Shown piece by piece: positions 40,192 through 50,196 of a DNA stretch of 64,000 nt. Location: assembly GCF_036227205.1 (NCBI RefSeq), contig NZ_CP109442.1, positions 9,734,001 through 9,798,000 of the forward strand. The letters are read 5' to 3'. The notes under the pieces are model-generated. The model was not told the DNA's origin. It ran no database searches and worked only from the letters and a program-made list of their open reading frames with translations. Position numbers and translations under genes: made by a program. Source of the DNA: Amycolatopsis sp. NBC_01480. Its GTDB lineage: Bacteria; Actinomycetota; Actinomycetes; Mycobacteriales; Pseudonocardiaceae. Position 1 is the first letter of the stretch; every line of letters begins with the position of its first letter.

Positions 40192-42214
40192 TCACTTGCC
40201 CGCGGGCAGCGCCGCCACGAGCAGCACGCCGCGATCCTGGTCGACCACGTACGCGCGGCTCCCGTCCGGCGCGAGCGCGACCGACGCCGAGTTGTCCGCC
40301 GTCACCGGCAGGGTGCCGCGTGCTTTGCCGGTCGCGACGTCGATGATCGTCAGCACGTTGCCCTCGCCGTGGGCGTAGGCGGTCTTGCCGTCCGGCGTGA
40401 AAGCGACGTTGACGGCCGGCTTGTCGAACGTGACGGACCCGGTGACGCTGTGCGAAGCGACGTCGACCAGATCCGCCTGGGGCCGGTCGGCTTCGGCGAC
40501 GTATAGCTGCCGCCCGTCCGGGCTGTACGTCGGTGAGAAAGCCGCGCCGCCCAACGGAACGGTGGCCACGAGGTGCCCGTCGGCGCGGTCGAGCAGGACC
40601 AGGTTCGAGTCGTCGAAACTGGTCACGGCGAGGGTGGTCCCGTCCGGCGACAGTGCGACGAAACCCGGCGAGGTGACTGGGTACCGCCGGGTGACCACGC
40701 CGGCGCGCAGGTCGACCTCCACCACCAGCCCGTCGCGCTCCAACGCCGTGTAGCCGAATCGGCCGCCGGCGGAGATCGCCATCGAGTACGCGCGGGCCTG
40801 CAGCGGCACGGTCCGGCGGATGGTGGCCGTCGCGGGATCGATCTCCTGCAATCCCTGCGGCACAGCGATCCACACCGCGTCGCCGGAGGGCGTGAAGGCC
40901 ACGCCGGACGGGTTGCCCGACATCGGAATCGTCGCGACGCGGGCGCTCGTGGCCGCATCGACGACGCTGACGGTGCCGCCACCCTCGTCCGCGACGTAGA
41001 CCCGGCGCCCGTCCGGCGCCACGGCCAGCCCGAACGGCGCCTGTCCCACCGGAACGCTGCTGACGGTCCCAGCGGGCAGCGGCGGCAGGACCGCGAGCTT
41101 CGGCTTCGCGACCGGTGATCCCGCGGACGGCGTTCCGGAGGCCGACCCCGGCGCGACCGCCATGGCCGTACCCGCCAGTTGTGGTGAACGCCCGGCCACC
41201 GCGGCGGCCGTGATCCCGCCGCCCAGCACCAGCACCACGGCGACTACCGCGGCGACGCGAAGCCGACTGCGCCCGGACCCGCCAGCATTCTCAGGCCCGA
41301 AACCGCCTACCGGCGCGAATCCGTCCCTGCGGGTGGGCTGAAGTCCGCCAACCGGCGGCACCGCCCCGGGCCCGCCCACCGTCGGCGCCACGGTCCCAGC
41401 CAGTGCCGCCCGCACCGCCGCCGCAAGCGCACCCGCTGTGGCGTAACGGTTTTCGGGCCGTTTCGCCATCCCGGTAGCAACCACGGTGTCGAACCCAGGC
41501 GGCAGGAACGGGTGCTCGGCGGCGGGCCGGGGCGGCGGCTGGTCGAGGTGGGCGCGCATCGCTTCGGGCAAGCTGCCCGTGGCGAACGGCGGCCGGCCGG
41601 TGAGGCAGGTGTAGAACAGGCACGCCAGCGAGTAGACGTCGGCGCGGTGGTCGACCGGGCCGCTCTCGAACTGTTCGGGCGCCATGTAGTCCGGCGTCCC
41701 GGTGACCCGGGAGCCGCCGGTCGCGGTGAGGTCCGGCCGGCTCGCGATGCCGAAGTCGAACAGGTACACGAAATCGTCGTCGAGCACGCGCACATTGGAC
41801 GGTTTGAGGTCGCGGTGCACGAGCCCGTCGGCGTGGGCCAGGTCGAGCACGCCGGCCAGCTGCTCCACCACCGCGGCCGCGCGCGGGCGGCAGCGGCCCG
41901 TCTTCAGTGAGCACAGTGGACAGATCCCGGCCGCCGACCAGCTCCATGTCGAGGTACAGCCGCCCGTCGACCTCGCCGTAGCGGTGGATGGGCACCACGT
42001 GCGGGCCGCGCAGCGCCGCGGCGAGCGTCGACTCACGGCGGAACCGCGCCCGGAACGCCGGGTCGAGCGCGAGCCCGGAGGGCAGCAGCTTGAGCGCGAC
42101 GAGCCGGTCGTCGTGCTCGGTGTCGCGCGCCCGCCAGACCTCGCCCATGCCGCCGGCGCCGATCATCGACTCGAGCGCGTACGGGCCCAGGTGGACCGTT
42201 CCCTCTTCCGTCAC
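40192..42214 (-). pseudogene. Ser/Thr protein kinase with C-terminal YVTN-type beta-propeller, frameshifted
   Basis: GTG 42214 starts VTEEGTVHLGPYALESMIG, with the glycine loop GAGGMGEVWRARD and VALKLLP. The frame breaks after TEDGPLPPAR; in another frame follow AAAVVEQLAGVLDLAH, the catalytic loop GLVHRDLKPSNVRVLD and DFG. A membrane anchor (VAAVVAVVLVLGGGITAAAV) precedes an extracellular propeller of YVTN-type repeats (RRVYVADEGGGTVSVVDAA). The 2023-nt span is one base long or two short, with the shift near 41880-41886 in a GCGCGCGG run. If intact it is a membrane sensor kinase. Confidence 0.85.
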
Positions 42215-42266
42215 AGATCAACAGTAAGCACCGGAGCCGGGACCGGTCCCCGCTGGCAGGAACCGG

Positions 42267-44105
42267 CTAAGCCGAAGGGGCGAGCACCGGCCGCGCGTGC
42301 TGCACCCGCAGGACGTCGGCGAGGATCAGGTCCGCCACCAGGCGCTGCTCGTCGTCCGCCGGGTCCGGGAGGGCAGGCGGCACACTCCCGTCGGCCAGTG
42401 CCCGGGCGGCGCCTTCGGCGAACGCGGCCAGCTCGGCCGAGCCGCCGCGCAGCATGGCACCCGCGGACGACGCGAGCCCGCGCAGCCCGTCGGCCGCCTC
42501 GTCGAGGGCCTCGCGCTGGGCGTCGTCAGGGTTACGGCTGCCCGCTTCCGGGCTGAGCAGGTCCTGGTGCGTGCGCGCGGCGGCGCGGAACCGCAGGCCC
42601 AGCTCCCGCTGCGCCGGTGGCTCGCCGCGCAGCCGGGACGCGACGGTGGCGAGCAGCTCGCCCATCGCGGCCGTGGCGTCGGCGAACCGCTGCGCCACCG
42701 ACGGCTTCGGCACCCCGGGCACGGCGGCGAAGCCGAACAGCAGGCCGATCACCACGGCCAGCAGCACCAGCAGGAGGTACTCCAGGAGCACCGACACCGC
42801 GTCGAGATGCCGCGTGGTCGCGTTCACCCCGACGCTCATCAGCACGATGCACCCGTTGAACACCATGGGTTTCGTCTGCATGAACGGGAATCCGGCGAGC
42901 AGCGCGACGAGCCCGATCGGCAGCAGCGCGGAATGCGGCAGCAGCCACAGCACCAGCGCGAGCACCACGGCGCCGGCCACCGCGCCCGCGCACCGCTGCC
43001 AGGCCTTCGACAGGGTGTCGCGCCACTCCGGCTGCATGATCGCGTACGTGGTCATCAGGAACGACACGGTGAGCGGGTCGCCGGGCCGCAGGCTCGCCAC
43101 GATCACCGCGACCAGCATGCCCAGCGCGCACCGGACCGCGTGCCGCAGCTGGGCCGAGCGCCACGACAGCGCGCCCGCCGCCTCGTGCCGCACGGCCTCC
43201 TCGACGAGGTGGCGCGGGAAGTCCACAGTGGACTCGTCCCGGACGGCGACCGCCGCGTGCACGGCCTCGATCGCGGCCCACAGCTCGTCGATCAGCCGGC
43301 GCGTCTCGCCCGGCAGCTCCACGGCCGGCTCGACGCGGGTGACCGGGGCGAGTTCGGCCGGGGCGTTCTTCTCGCGGACGGCTTCGGCGATCCGCGCCAG
43401 CTCCTCCTTGGCCGCGGCGAGCACGGCCGTGACCGCTTCGGCCGGTTCCGGGTCCAGCGCGCGGAGCCGGTCGCCCAGCACCGCGGCGGTGCCGTGGGCG
43501 CGCAGGCCCGCGCCGAGCACCCGGGCCTGCCACCTGCGCGGCCGGTCGGCCAGCCAGAGCCGGGTCACGCGCTCGGCGCTGTCGGAATCCGGGCCGGCCA
43601 GCGCGTCGGCGAGCGCGGCGCGGGTCGGCTTGCCCGGGTCGCCGAGGCCCATCAGCAGCCGCAGCACGAACACGACGGCCACCGCGAGCGCGGGCGCCCC
43701 GATGATCTGCGCGGTGCTCGCCGAGCCGGTCAGCTGGAAGCCGTAGCCGAACACCGACGCCATGCCCAGGCCGAGCCCGACCGTCACGAACCGCTGGCCC
43801 AGCGCCGGCAGCAGCGCGGACACGAACACCACCAGCACCAGCAGCGCCACCGCGGCCACCACCGAGACCTGGCCGAGCAGCCGCGGCCCGGCCGCGCCGA
43901 TGATCACCGCGGGCGCGAACGCCGCCAGCAGCCGCAGGTCGGGCCGCAGCGGTCCGCCGTTCGCCGCGATGAAGCAGAAGAGGGCGGTCAGCCCAGCCAG
44001 GATCATCGTCCTGCCGAGCCCGACGGCCGCGCCGATCCCGGCCGTCCCGCCGACCACCACCAGAATGACGACGAGCATCCCGCCGCCGCGCGCCAGAGCG
44101 TTCAC
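42267..44105 (-). CDS. FUSC family membrane protein
   Basis: A 612-residue protein with two blocks of about six membrane helices each, VILVVVGGTAGIGAAVGLGR near the N-terminus and AVRCALGMLVAVIVASLRPG in the middle, the FUSC arrangement (aromatic acid/fusaric acid exporter-like). A cytoplasmic helical segment lies between them and a second one at the C-terminus. GTG 44105 is preferred because GAGG lies 5 nt upstream; GTG 44111 overlaps the site. Substrate is unknown. Isolated gene on the same strand as the kinase. Confidence 0.85.
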   Translation of the reverse strand: MNALARGGGMLVVILVVVGGTAGIGAAVGLGRTMILAGLTALFCFIAANGGPLRPDLRLLAAFAPAVIIGAAGPRLLGQVSVVAAVALLVLVVFVSALLPALGQRFVTVGLGLGMASVFGYGFQLTGSASTAQIIGAPALAVAVVFVLRLLMGLGDPGKPTRAALADALAGPDSDSAERVTRLWLADRPRRWQARVLGAGLRAHGTAAVLGDRLRALDPEPAEAVTAVLAAAKEELARIAEAVREKNAPAELAPVTRVEPAVELPGETRRLIDELWAAIEAVHAAVAVRDESTVDFPRHLVEEAVRHEAAGALSWRSAQLRHAVRCALGMLVAVIVASLRPGDPLTVSFLMTTYAIMQPEWRDTLSKAWQRCAGAVAGAVVLALVLWLLPHSALLPIGLVALLAGFPFMQTKPMVFNGCIVLMSVGVNATTRHLDAVSVLLEYLLLVLLAVVIGLLFGFAAVPGVPKPSVAQRFADATAAMGELLATVASRLRGEPPAQRELGLRFRAAARTHQDLLSPEAGSRNPDDAQREALDEAADGLRGLASSAGAMLRGGSAELAAFAEGAARALADGSVPPALPDPADDEQRLVADLILADVLRVQHARPVLAPSA

Positions 44106-44200
44106 CCGCACCTCACCGTCGTCGATCTTCGCGAGGAGCCTCGCACCTGCGCCGCCGGTGCGCCACAGCGGGGCCTGAGTCCTTTGTGGACCCCAGCGGC

Positions 44201-47200
44201 TCAGGCGGTGATCGACTCCAGCAGCTGCGCCGCGCGCTCCCGGAACCGCGCCACGGCGGCCAGCTTGATGTCCTCGTACCCGCGGACGGTGTCGGGCAGC
44301 GCGGCCAGCTCCGTGACGGCCTCGGCGGTCTTCTCGTCCAGGTGGGCCAGCGCGCGGTCGACGAGGTGCTGGTACTCCCCCGGCAGCGCGCGCTCGACGC
44401 GGCGGACGCGGGCGTAGCCGAACACGTCGGCCTTCGTGCCGCGCAGCCGTCGCGCGCCCCGCAGGGCCCGGAAGGTGACCGTGGCCGTGCGGCCACGCAG
44501 GCGGATCTTGCGCTTCATGCCCATCGCGCGCAGCACCGGCGGGTGCAGCAGCACGGCGACGTCCGCATCGGCGCCGAACTCCGCGTCCCGGCGGGCCTGC
44601 TCCACCGGGTCGAGGTGCAGCCGCGCGACCTCGTATTCGTCCTTGTACGCCAGCAGTTTGTGCAGGCCCTTCGCGAACGTGGTGCCGATCCGCGCGCCCG
44701 TCTCCGCGTCCGTGCGCCCGGTCGCTTCGACGGCGACCCGGCGGACCTCGGCGGCGTACCGGCGGGCCAGCGCCTCGTCCTGGAAGCCGATCAGGTCCGC
44801 GACCCGCGGCGCCAGCACGGCCTCCAGGTCCCCGGAGGCAATCGACGCGGCCACGGCGCCGACCTCGACCGGCGCCATCACCGGCGCGGCCACCGCTTCC
44901 CGGACGGCGGCCGCGTCGAGCACCGCGGCGCGGCCCCAGCGGAACGCGGCCAGGGTCTTCTCGACGGCCGTGCCGTTGAGCCGGATCGCGGCTTCGATGG
45001 CGTCGGCCGAGATCGGCAAAGCACCGTGCTGATAGGCGGCGCCGATCAGCAGCATGTTGGCCGGCATGTGGTCGCCGAACAGCGTTTCGGACAGCTGGTT
45101 CGCGTCCAGCGGCAGCAGGTCCGCGGTGACGGCGGCGATCTGCTCCAGCGCGTCGTCCGGCGAGCCCGGCAGGACCACGCGGTGGGTGACCATCGCGGCT
45201 GTCGGCACCACCGCGGTGTTCACCACGGCGACCGTGTGGCCGGCGCGCGCGGTGGCGAGGTTGCCAGCGTCGGCGGCGCCGAGCAGGTCGAAGCCCACCA
45301 GCACGTCGACCGTGGCCCGCGACGCGCGCAGCGAGCCGACCAGCGGGGTCTTGGAGATCCGGACGTCGGACACGACCGGGCCGCCCTTCTGCGCCAGCCC
45401 GGTCTGCTCCAGCCCGGCCGCGAACCGGCCGTCCAGGTGCGCGGCCATCTGCAGCACCTGCGAGATCGTGACCACGCCGGTGCCGCCGACCCCAGGCATC
45501 CGCAGCAGCACACTGTCCACTTCGGACAGCCGAGGTGCCGGATCGGCCAGCGCCACCGGCAGTTCCGGCACCTCGCGCCGCCGCGGCGCGCCCGGCGTCA
45601 CGAGCAGGAACGACGGGCAGTCGCCCTTGAGGCAGGTGAAGTCGCTGTTGCAGGAGGACTGGTGGATCCGCGTCTTGGGGCCGAATTCCGACTCGACCGG
45701 CCGGACCGAAAGGCAGGTGGACACGTCGCCGCAGTCACCGCAGCCCTCGCAGACGCGCTCGTTCACCACCACCCGCTCGGCCGGCGAGGGCAGCTGGCCG
45801 CGCTTACGCAGCCGCCGTTCCTCGGCCGCGCACCGGTCGTCGTGGATCAGCACGGTGACGCCCTCGGTCGCGGCCAGCTCGGCCTCGACCTCGGTGAAAT
45901 CGTCGCGGTGGCGCACGGAGGCGATCGGGTCCAGCGCGATGCCGCGGTAGTCCGCCGGGCTGTCCGTGGTGATCACGATCCGGCGCACGCCCTCGACGGC
46001 CAGCAGCCGCGTGATCGAGGGGACGTCCATCCGGCCTTCGGCGCGCTGCCCGCCGGTCATCGCGACGGCGTCGTTGTAGAGCAGCTTGTACGTCATGGTC
46101 ACGCCGCCCGCCACGGCCGCGCGGATCGCGAGCGAGCCGGAGTGGTGGAACGTGCCGTCGCCGAGGTTCTGCACGAAGTGCGGGTCGTCGGTGAACGGCG
46201 CGAGCCCGAGCCACTGCGCGCCCTCGCCGCCCATCTGCGTGAGGCCGACCTGGTGGCCGCGGCCCGCGCCGTCGATCGCCACCATGGCGTGGCAGCCGAT
46301 GCCGACGCCCACCAGCGTGTCGTCCGAGGTGCGCGTGGAGACGTTGTGCGGGCAGCCGGAGCAGAAGAACGGCGTGCGCGGCGCGGTCGCGGTCGGCAGG
46401 GCGATCCGCGCGGGCCGCGGCGGCGCGATCGCGCTCAGGTGCACGGTCGACGCGCGCGGCAGCCGGTCCGGTCCGACGACGGTCTCGATCCGCTTCGCGA
46501 GCGCGCGGGCGACGTCCTCGGCACCGAGCTGGCCGCGCGCGGTGAGCAGCGGGCGGCCGTTCTCGTCGCGGCGGCCGACGATGTTCGGCGCGCCGGGCCG
46601 CCGGTAGAGCGCCTCCTTCAGGTGCCCTTCGAGGAACGGCACCTTGTCCTCGACCACGAGCACCTCGTCGAGGCCCTCGGTGAGCTCCGCGAGCGCGTCG
46701 GCGTCGATCGGGTAAGGCATGGCCAGGCGGATCAGCCGCAGCCCGAGCGCGTCCATCGCGGCCTCGTCGAGCCCCAGGTCCTGCACCGCCCGCTGCAGCA
46801 CGGCGTACCCGGTGCCCGACGCGAGCACGCCCAGCTTCGGCGCGCGGGCGGAGAAGGTGACGCGGTTCAGGCCGGTCTCCCGGGCGTACGTGCGGGCCAG
46901 GTCGAGGCGCCGGGTGAGCTGGTCGTGCTCGGCGTCCACCGCCGGGGCGCCGACCAGCGCGGGCCCGGTCGGGCGCTGCGTCTCCGGCGGCATCGGGATG
47001 CCGTGGCGCAGCGCGCCGACGTCGATGGTGGCCGACGCGTCGGCGATGTCCGCCACGATCTTCAGCCCGGTCCACAGCCCGCTCGCCCGCGAGAGCGCGA
47101 CCGCGTGCAGGCCGAACTCGATGATCTCCGGCACGCTGCCCGGCGCGAGCAGCGGCATCACCAGGCTCTGCGCCATCGGCTCGCACGAGCTGGGCACGGT

Positions 47201-47659
47201 GGAGGACTTGCACGCCGGGTCGTCGCCGATCCACGCCACCGCCCCGCCGAGGCTGGCCGTGCCCGCGAGGTTGCCGTGGCGGATGGCGTCGGCCGCGCGG
47301 TCGAGGCCAGGGTTCTTGCCGTACCAGAAGCCGGTGACCCCGGCGTGGCGCCGGCCGGGCACGTTGCCGAGCAGCTGCGTGCCGACGACCGCGGTGGCGG
47401 CCAGCTCCTCGTTCACCCCGGGGCGGAACACCACGCCGGCCGGGTCGAGGAACCGCTTCGCCCGCCCCAGCTCCTGGTCGAGCCCGCCCAGCGGCGAGCC
47501 CTGGTAGCCGGAGATGAACGCGCGGGTGTCGAGGCCGCGTGCCTGGTCGAGCTGCCGCTGCTCCAGCACCAGCCGGACGAGCGCCTGCACCCCGGACATC
47601 AGTGCCCGCCCGTGGTCGGCGACGTACTTGTCGTCCAGCGATACCGATTCCGTGAGCAC
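44201..47659 (-). CDS. Indolepyruvate ferredoxin oxidoreductase family protein (fused subunits)
   Basis: A 1152-residue fusion. The N-terminal half is the ThDP-dependent alpha part (RALMSGVQALVRLVLEQ, FISGYQGSPLGGLDQEL; FFCSGCPHNVSTRTS; GIGCHAMVAIDGAGRG). A 4Fe-4S ferredoxin-type segment follows (ERVCEGCGDCGDVSTC, SSCNSDFTCLKGDCPSFL). The C-terminal third is the gamma-type domain (VLLRMPGVGGTGVVTISQVL). It oxidises aryl 2-oxo acids such as indolepyruvate to acyl-CoA with ferredoxin. GTG 47659 follows GAGGAG. The divergent Lrp-type gene at 47814 probably regulates it. Confidence 0.93.
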   Translation of the reverse strand: MLTESVSLDDKYVADHGRALMSGVQALVRLVLEQRQLDQARGLDTRAFISGYQGSPLGGLDQELGRAKRFLDPAGVVFRPGVNEELAATAVVGTQLLGNVPGRRHAGVTGFWYGKNPGLDRAADAIRHGNLAGTASLGGAVAWIGDDPACKSSTVPSSCEPMAQSLVMPLLAPGSVPEIIEFGLHAVALSRASGLWTGLKIVADIADASATIDVGALRHGIPMPPETQRPTGPALVGAPAVDAEHDQLTRRLDLARTYARETGLNRVTFSARAPKLGVLASGTGYAVLQRAVQDLGLDEAAMDALGLRLIRLAMPYPIDADALAELTEGLDEVLVVEDKVPFLEGHLKEALYRRPGAPNIVGRRDENGRPLLTARGQLGAEDVARALAKRIETVVGPDRLPRASTVHLSAIAPPRPARIALPTATAPRTPFFCSGCPHNVSTRTSDDTLVGVGIGCHAMVAIDGAGRGHQVGLTQMGGEGAQWLGLAPFTDDPHFVQNLGDGTFHHSGSLAIRAAVAGGVTMTYKLLYNDAVAMTGGQRAEGRMDVPSITRLLAVEGVRRIVITTDSPADYRGIALDPIASVRHRDDFTEVEAELAATEGVTVLIHDDRCAAEERRLRKRGQLPSPAERVVVNERVCEGCGDCGDVSTCLSVRPVESEFGPKTRIHQSSCNSDFTCLKGDCPSFLLVTPGAPRRREVPELPVALADPAPRLSEVDSVLLRMPGVGGTGVVTISQVLQMAAHLDGRFAAGLEQTGLAQKGGPVVSDVRISKTPLVGSLRASRATVDVLVGFDLLGAADAGNLATARAGHTVAVVNTAVVPTAAMVTHRVVLPGSPDDALEQIAAVTADLLPLDANQLSETLFGDHMPANMLLIGAAYQHGALPISADAIEAAIRLNGTAVEKTLAAFRWGRAAVLDAAAVREAVAAPVMAPVEVGAVAASIASGDLEAVLAPRVADLIGFQDEALARRYAAEVRRVAVEATGRTDAETGARIGTTFAKGLHKLLAYKDEYEVARLHLDPVEQARRDAEFGADADVAVLLHPPVLRAMGMKRKIRLRGRTATVTFRALRGARRLRGTKADVFGYARVRRVERALPGEYQHLVDRALAHLDEKTAEAVTELAALPDTVRGYEDIKLAAVARFRERAAQLLESITA

Positions 47660-47813
47660 GGCGGCGCTCCTCTCGCGCGGGGGACCCTGTGGGGTGGCAC
47701 ACAGCAGAACCGACACCTTCTCACGGTGCAAGATCCGTGTTCACTCCACCGGGTGGCACGCAACTATGTAACGTGGTTCGGCAGTCACAGTCGATTTCTT
47801 GCGCGGAGGCACC

Positions 47814-48254
47814 ATGAGCGCCGTAGACGACATCGACCTGCGGCTGATCGGCTTCCTCAAGCTGGACGGCCGCCGGTCGTACGCCGACATGGCGGCCGAG
47901 GTCGGCCTCTCGCTGCCCGCGGTGAAGCGCCGCGTGGACCGCCTCCAGGCGTCCGGCGTGATCACCGGCTTCACCGCGAACGTGGACTACACGAAGCTCG
48001 GCTGGAGCATCGAGGCGTTCACCGAGCTGCGCTACACCGGCCGCACCCGCCCCCCGGACATCGAACGGCTCGCCGTCGACCTCCCCGAGGTCCAGGCCGT
48101 CTACCTGATCGCGGGCGACCCGGACGCCCTGTGCCACATCCGCGCGAAGGACGTGACGCACCTGCGCGCGGTGATCGACGCGATCCGCAGCTCGGGCGGG
48201 GTGATGGGCACCAAGACGTTCATCACCCTCGGCAGCTCGACCGAACCGGCCTGA
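47814..48254 (+). CDS. Lrp/AsnC family transcriptional regulator
   Basis: A 146-residue protein. HTH: DIDLRLIGFLKLDGRRSYAD and MAAEVGLSLPAVKRRVDRLQASGVI. The C-terminal RAM domain follows (ELRYTGRTRPPDIERLAVDLP, VYLIAGDPDALCHIRAKDV). ATG 47814 with GGAGGC. It is divergent from the 2-oxoacid oxidoreductase gene with a 154-nt gap, so it probably responds to an amino or 2-oxo acid and controls that enzyme. Operators are not identified. Confidence 0.9.
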   Translation: MSAVDDIDLRLIGFLKLDGRRSYADMAAEVGLSLPAVKRRVDRLQASGVITGFTANVDYTKLGWSIEAFTELRYTGRTRPPDIERLAVDLPEVQAVYLIAGDPDALCHIRAKDVTHLRAVIDAIRSSGGVMGTKTFITLGSSTEPA

Positions 48255-48356
48255 CCTGGCTGGCTTGATCGGCGGCGCGCGGGTCGCGGTGCCGTGTAGG
48301 GCGTTATACACAAAATCCCCTTGCCCGGCCCCGCTTTCCCAGGTGATCGTGGAGGC

Positions 48357-48848
48357 ATGACGGTCATCCGGGAACTCACGGTGGACGACTGGCCCGACTG
48401 GCGGGCGCTGCGGCTGACCGCGCTCGGCGAGGCGCCGCACGCGTTCGGTGCGCGGCTGGCGGAGTGGCAGGGCGAGGGAGACACCGAGGCCCGCTGGCGG
48501 CAGCGGCTGATCGACCGGCCGTTCAACGTGCTGGCCGAGGTCGAGGGGCGCGCGGCGGGGATGGCCAGCGGCACCGTGCCCGACGAGGACGCCACGGTGA
48601 GCCTGCATTCGATGTACGTGGCGGCTTCCGCGCGCGGGCACGGCGTCGGCGACGCGTTGATCGAGGCCGTCGCGGGGTGGGCGCTGCGCTGCGAGGCCCG
48701 GCGGCTGCGGCTGGAGGTGTTCGACGACAACGAGGCCGCCATCGCGCTCTACCGGCGGCACGGGTTCACCCCCGCGGGCACCGTCCGGTACCCGCGGCTC
48801 GCGCTGGAGATGGTCCGCGAGGTCAGGCACCCGTCACGTTCGGCATGA
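48357..48848 (+). CDS. GNAT family N-acetyltransferase
   Basis: A 163-residue acetyltransferase. The acetyl-CoA loop reads MYVAASARGHGVGDALIEAV and a motif-B region ARRLRLEVFDDNEAAIALYRRHGF; both are typical of GNAT enzymes acting on small amines or protein N-termini. ATG 48357 follows GGAGGC. Its 3' end overlaps by 26 nt the end of the SMP-30 remnant on the opposite strand. Confidence 0.9.
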   Translation: MTVIRELTVDDWPDWRALRLTALGEAPHAFGARLAEWQGEGDTEARWRQRLIDRPFNVLAEVEGRAAGMASGTVPDEDATVSLHSMYVAASARGHGVGDALIEAVAGWALRCEARRLRLEVFDDNEAAIALYRRHGFTPAGTVRYPRLALEMVREVRHPSRSA

Positions 48849-49176
48849 TCGAATAAACGGAAGTGGTGGCGCACACGAACAAGAGGGTGCGCTTCGGCCC
48901 GCCGAACACCAGGTTCGCCACCGGCTCCGGCACGCCGAGGCCGCCCAGCAGCGTGCCGTCCGGGGCGAAGCAGTCGACGCCGCCACCGGTGGCCGCCCAG
49001 AGCCGGCCCTCGTCGTCGAGGCGGAGGCCGTCGAAATTGCCCTGGCGGCAGCGCGCCAGCTCGTCGCCGCCGGTGAGGGTGCCCCGCGACGTGACGCCGA
49101 AAGCGCGGATGTGCCCCCGCTGGGTGTCCACAATGTACAGTTGCGAGCCGTCGAGCGAGGGGCGGAACGACGAGCG
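48823..49176 (-). pseudogene. SMP-30/gluconolactonase family protein, C-terminal fragment
   Basis: In one open frame: FRPSLDGSQLYIVDTQRGHI, then GNFDGLRLDDEGRLWAATGG, VDCFAPDGTLLGGLGVPEPV and CATTSVYSI. This is the last third of an SMP-30/LRE-like beta-propeller lactonase. The N-terminal two thirds are absent: the ESX-type gene follows immediately, with its stop at 49178. It is therefore a remnant, with its upstream part replaced or deleted. Confidence 0.75.
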
Positions 49177-49177
49177 A

Positions 49178-50110
49178 CTACTGCTGCGGCTGGGAAAGGC
49201 CCAGGAACTGCTGCTGCTCCCGGTCGTAGCGCTGGGTGAGCCCGTTGCCGTAGCGGTCCCACCAGTTCGCGGTGTGGCCGCCCTGGTGCGTGGTCGTGCC
49301 GCCGTACACCTGCTGGTCGTAGTCGATCCGGGCGTCGTGGAACTGCTGCTGGAACTGCTGCGGCGTGAGGCCCTGGATCTGCTGCACCGCGGCCGGGTCG
49401 AGGGTCCGCGCGCTCTGCACGATGTCCGCGCCGCCCATGTGGTTCAGGATCGCGCGGACGCCGCCCGCGCCCCGCATGTGCGCGCCGGACATGACCGCGG
49501 CCTGCGTGCCGGGGTCGGTGAAGTTCAGCGCGCCGGCCTGGCGGGCGTTGTTGGTCATCAGGTCCGCGACGACGGCGTGCTCCTCGGGGCTGCCGATGCC
49601 GTACTGCTGCCGCGCGGCCATGATCTGGTCGTAGCCGTTGTGCATGTTCTGCCGGAAGCCGTAGGCCTCGGGCACCCCGCCCTGCTCGCCGGTCGCGCCC
49701 TCGGACTGCATGATCGAGTCGACGACGCGGGAGTCGAGCTGTGCCGGCGCGGCGGCCGGGGCGGCGGCGCCCCCACCGGCCGGTGTCGTGGCCTGCGCGC
49801 TCTGGGTCCCGCCCCCGAAGCCCTCGGCGACCGCGCTGTCCGCGTCGGTGTAGCCGTTGGCCGCGGTCTGGACCTTGCCGTTCACCTCGCCGATCAGGCT
49901 GACCAGCTTGCCCAGCGCGGAGCCGATCTGCGACTGGAGCGTGGTGTTCGCGGCGGCGACCCCGCTGCCGATGCCGGCGAACGACAGCGCGTCGATCACC
50001 AGCGTCTCCAGGTCGCGGGTCGCCGAGAGGGCGGAGGCGCCGATGCCCTCCACGTTCTTCACGATCGACGACACCTCGGCCGGCAACACCCGGTAAGTCC
50101 CCGCTGTCAT
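49178..50110 (-). CDS. ESX/EspC-like secreted protein with possible muramidase-like C-terminal domain
   Basis: A 310-residue protein. Residues 1-100 are helical (TYRVLPAEVSSIVKNVEGIGAS; ANTTLQSQIGSALGKLVSLIGEV), resembling type VII secretion targets of the EspC/DUF2580 type. An Ala/Pro/Gly-rich linker (about 105-128) follows. The C-terminal domain has SIMQSEGATGEQGG and NNARQAGALNFTDPGTQAAVM with ARIDYDQQVYGG; this may be a GH108-like muramidase fold (EG motif), but I am unsure. It has no Sec signal, consistent with ESX export. ATG 50110 with GGAGC. No ESX machinery is nearby. Confidence 0.55.
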   Translation of the reverse strand: MTAGTYRVLPAEVSSIVKNVEGIGASALSATRDLETLVIDALSFAGIGSGVAAANTTLQSQIGSALGKLVSLIGEVNGKVQTAANGYTDADSAVAEGFGGGTQSAQATTPAGGGAAAPAAAPAQLDSRVVDSIMQSEGATGEQGGVPEAYGFRQNMHNGYDQIMAARQQYGIGSPEEHAVVADLMTNNARQAGALNFTDPGTQAAVMSGAHMRGAGGVRAILNHMGGADIVQSARTLDPAAVQQIQGLTPQQFQQQFHDARIDYDQQVYGGTTTHQGGHTANWWDRYGNGLTQRYDREQQQFLGLSQPQQ

Positions 50111-50196
50111 GGCTGCTCCGTCCCGGTTCGCCCGTCGTTGTCAGGACCGAGAATTCCCCACCGCAAACCTCACGCCCACGGTCGAATTACCCACTA

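Noticed and set aside
42297..44417. Long open frame antisense to the FUSC gene
   Set aside because: Composition is His/Arg/Gln-rich as expected for a GC-rich shadow; the opposite-strand frame has clear membrane helices and family motifs.
44186..48268. 1360-codon open frame antisense to the indolepyruvate oxidoreductase
   Set aside because: It has no recognisable domain, while the opposite strand encodes an intact 1152-residue enzyme; long antisense frames are common at this GC content.
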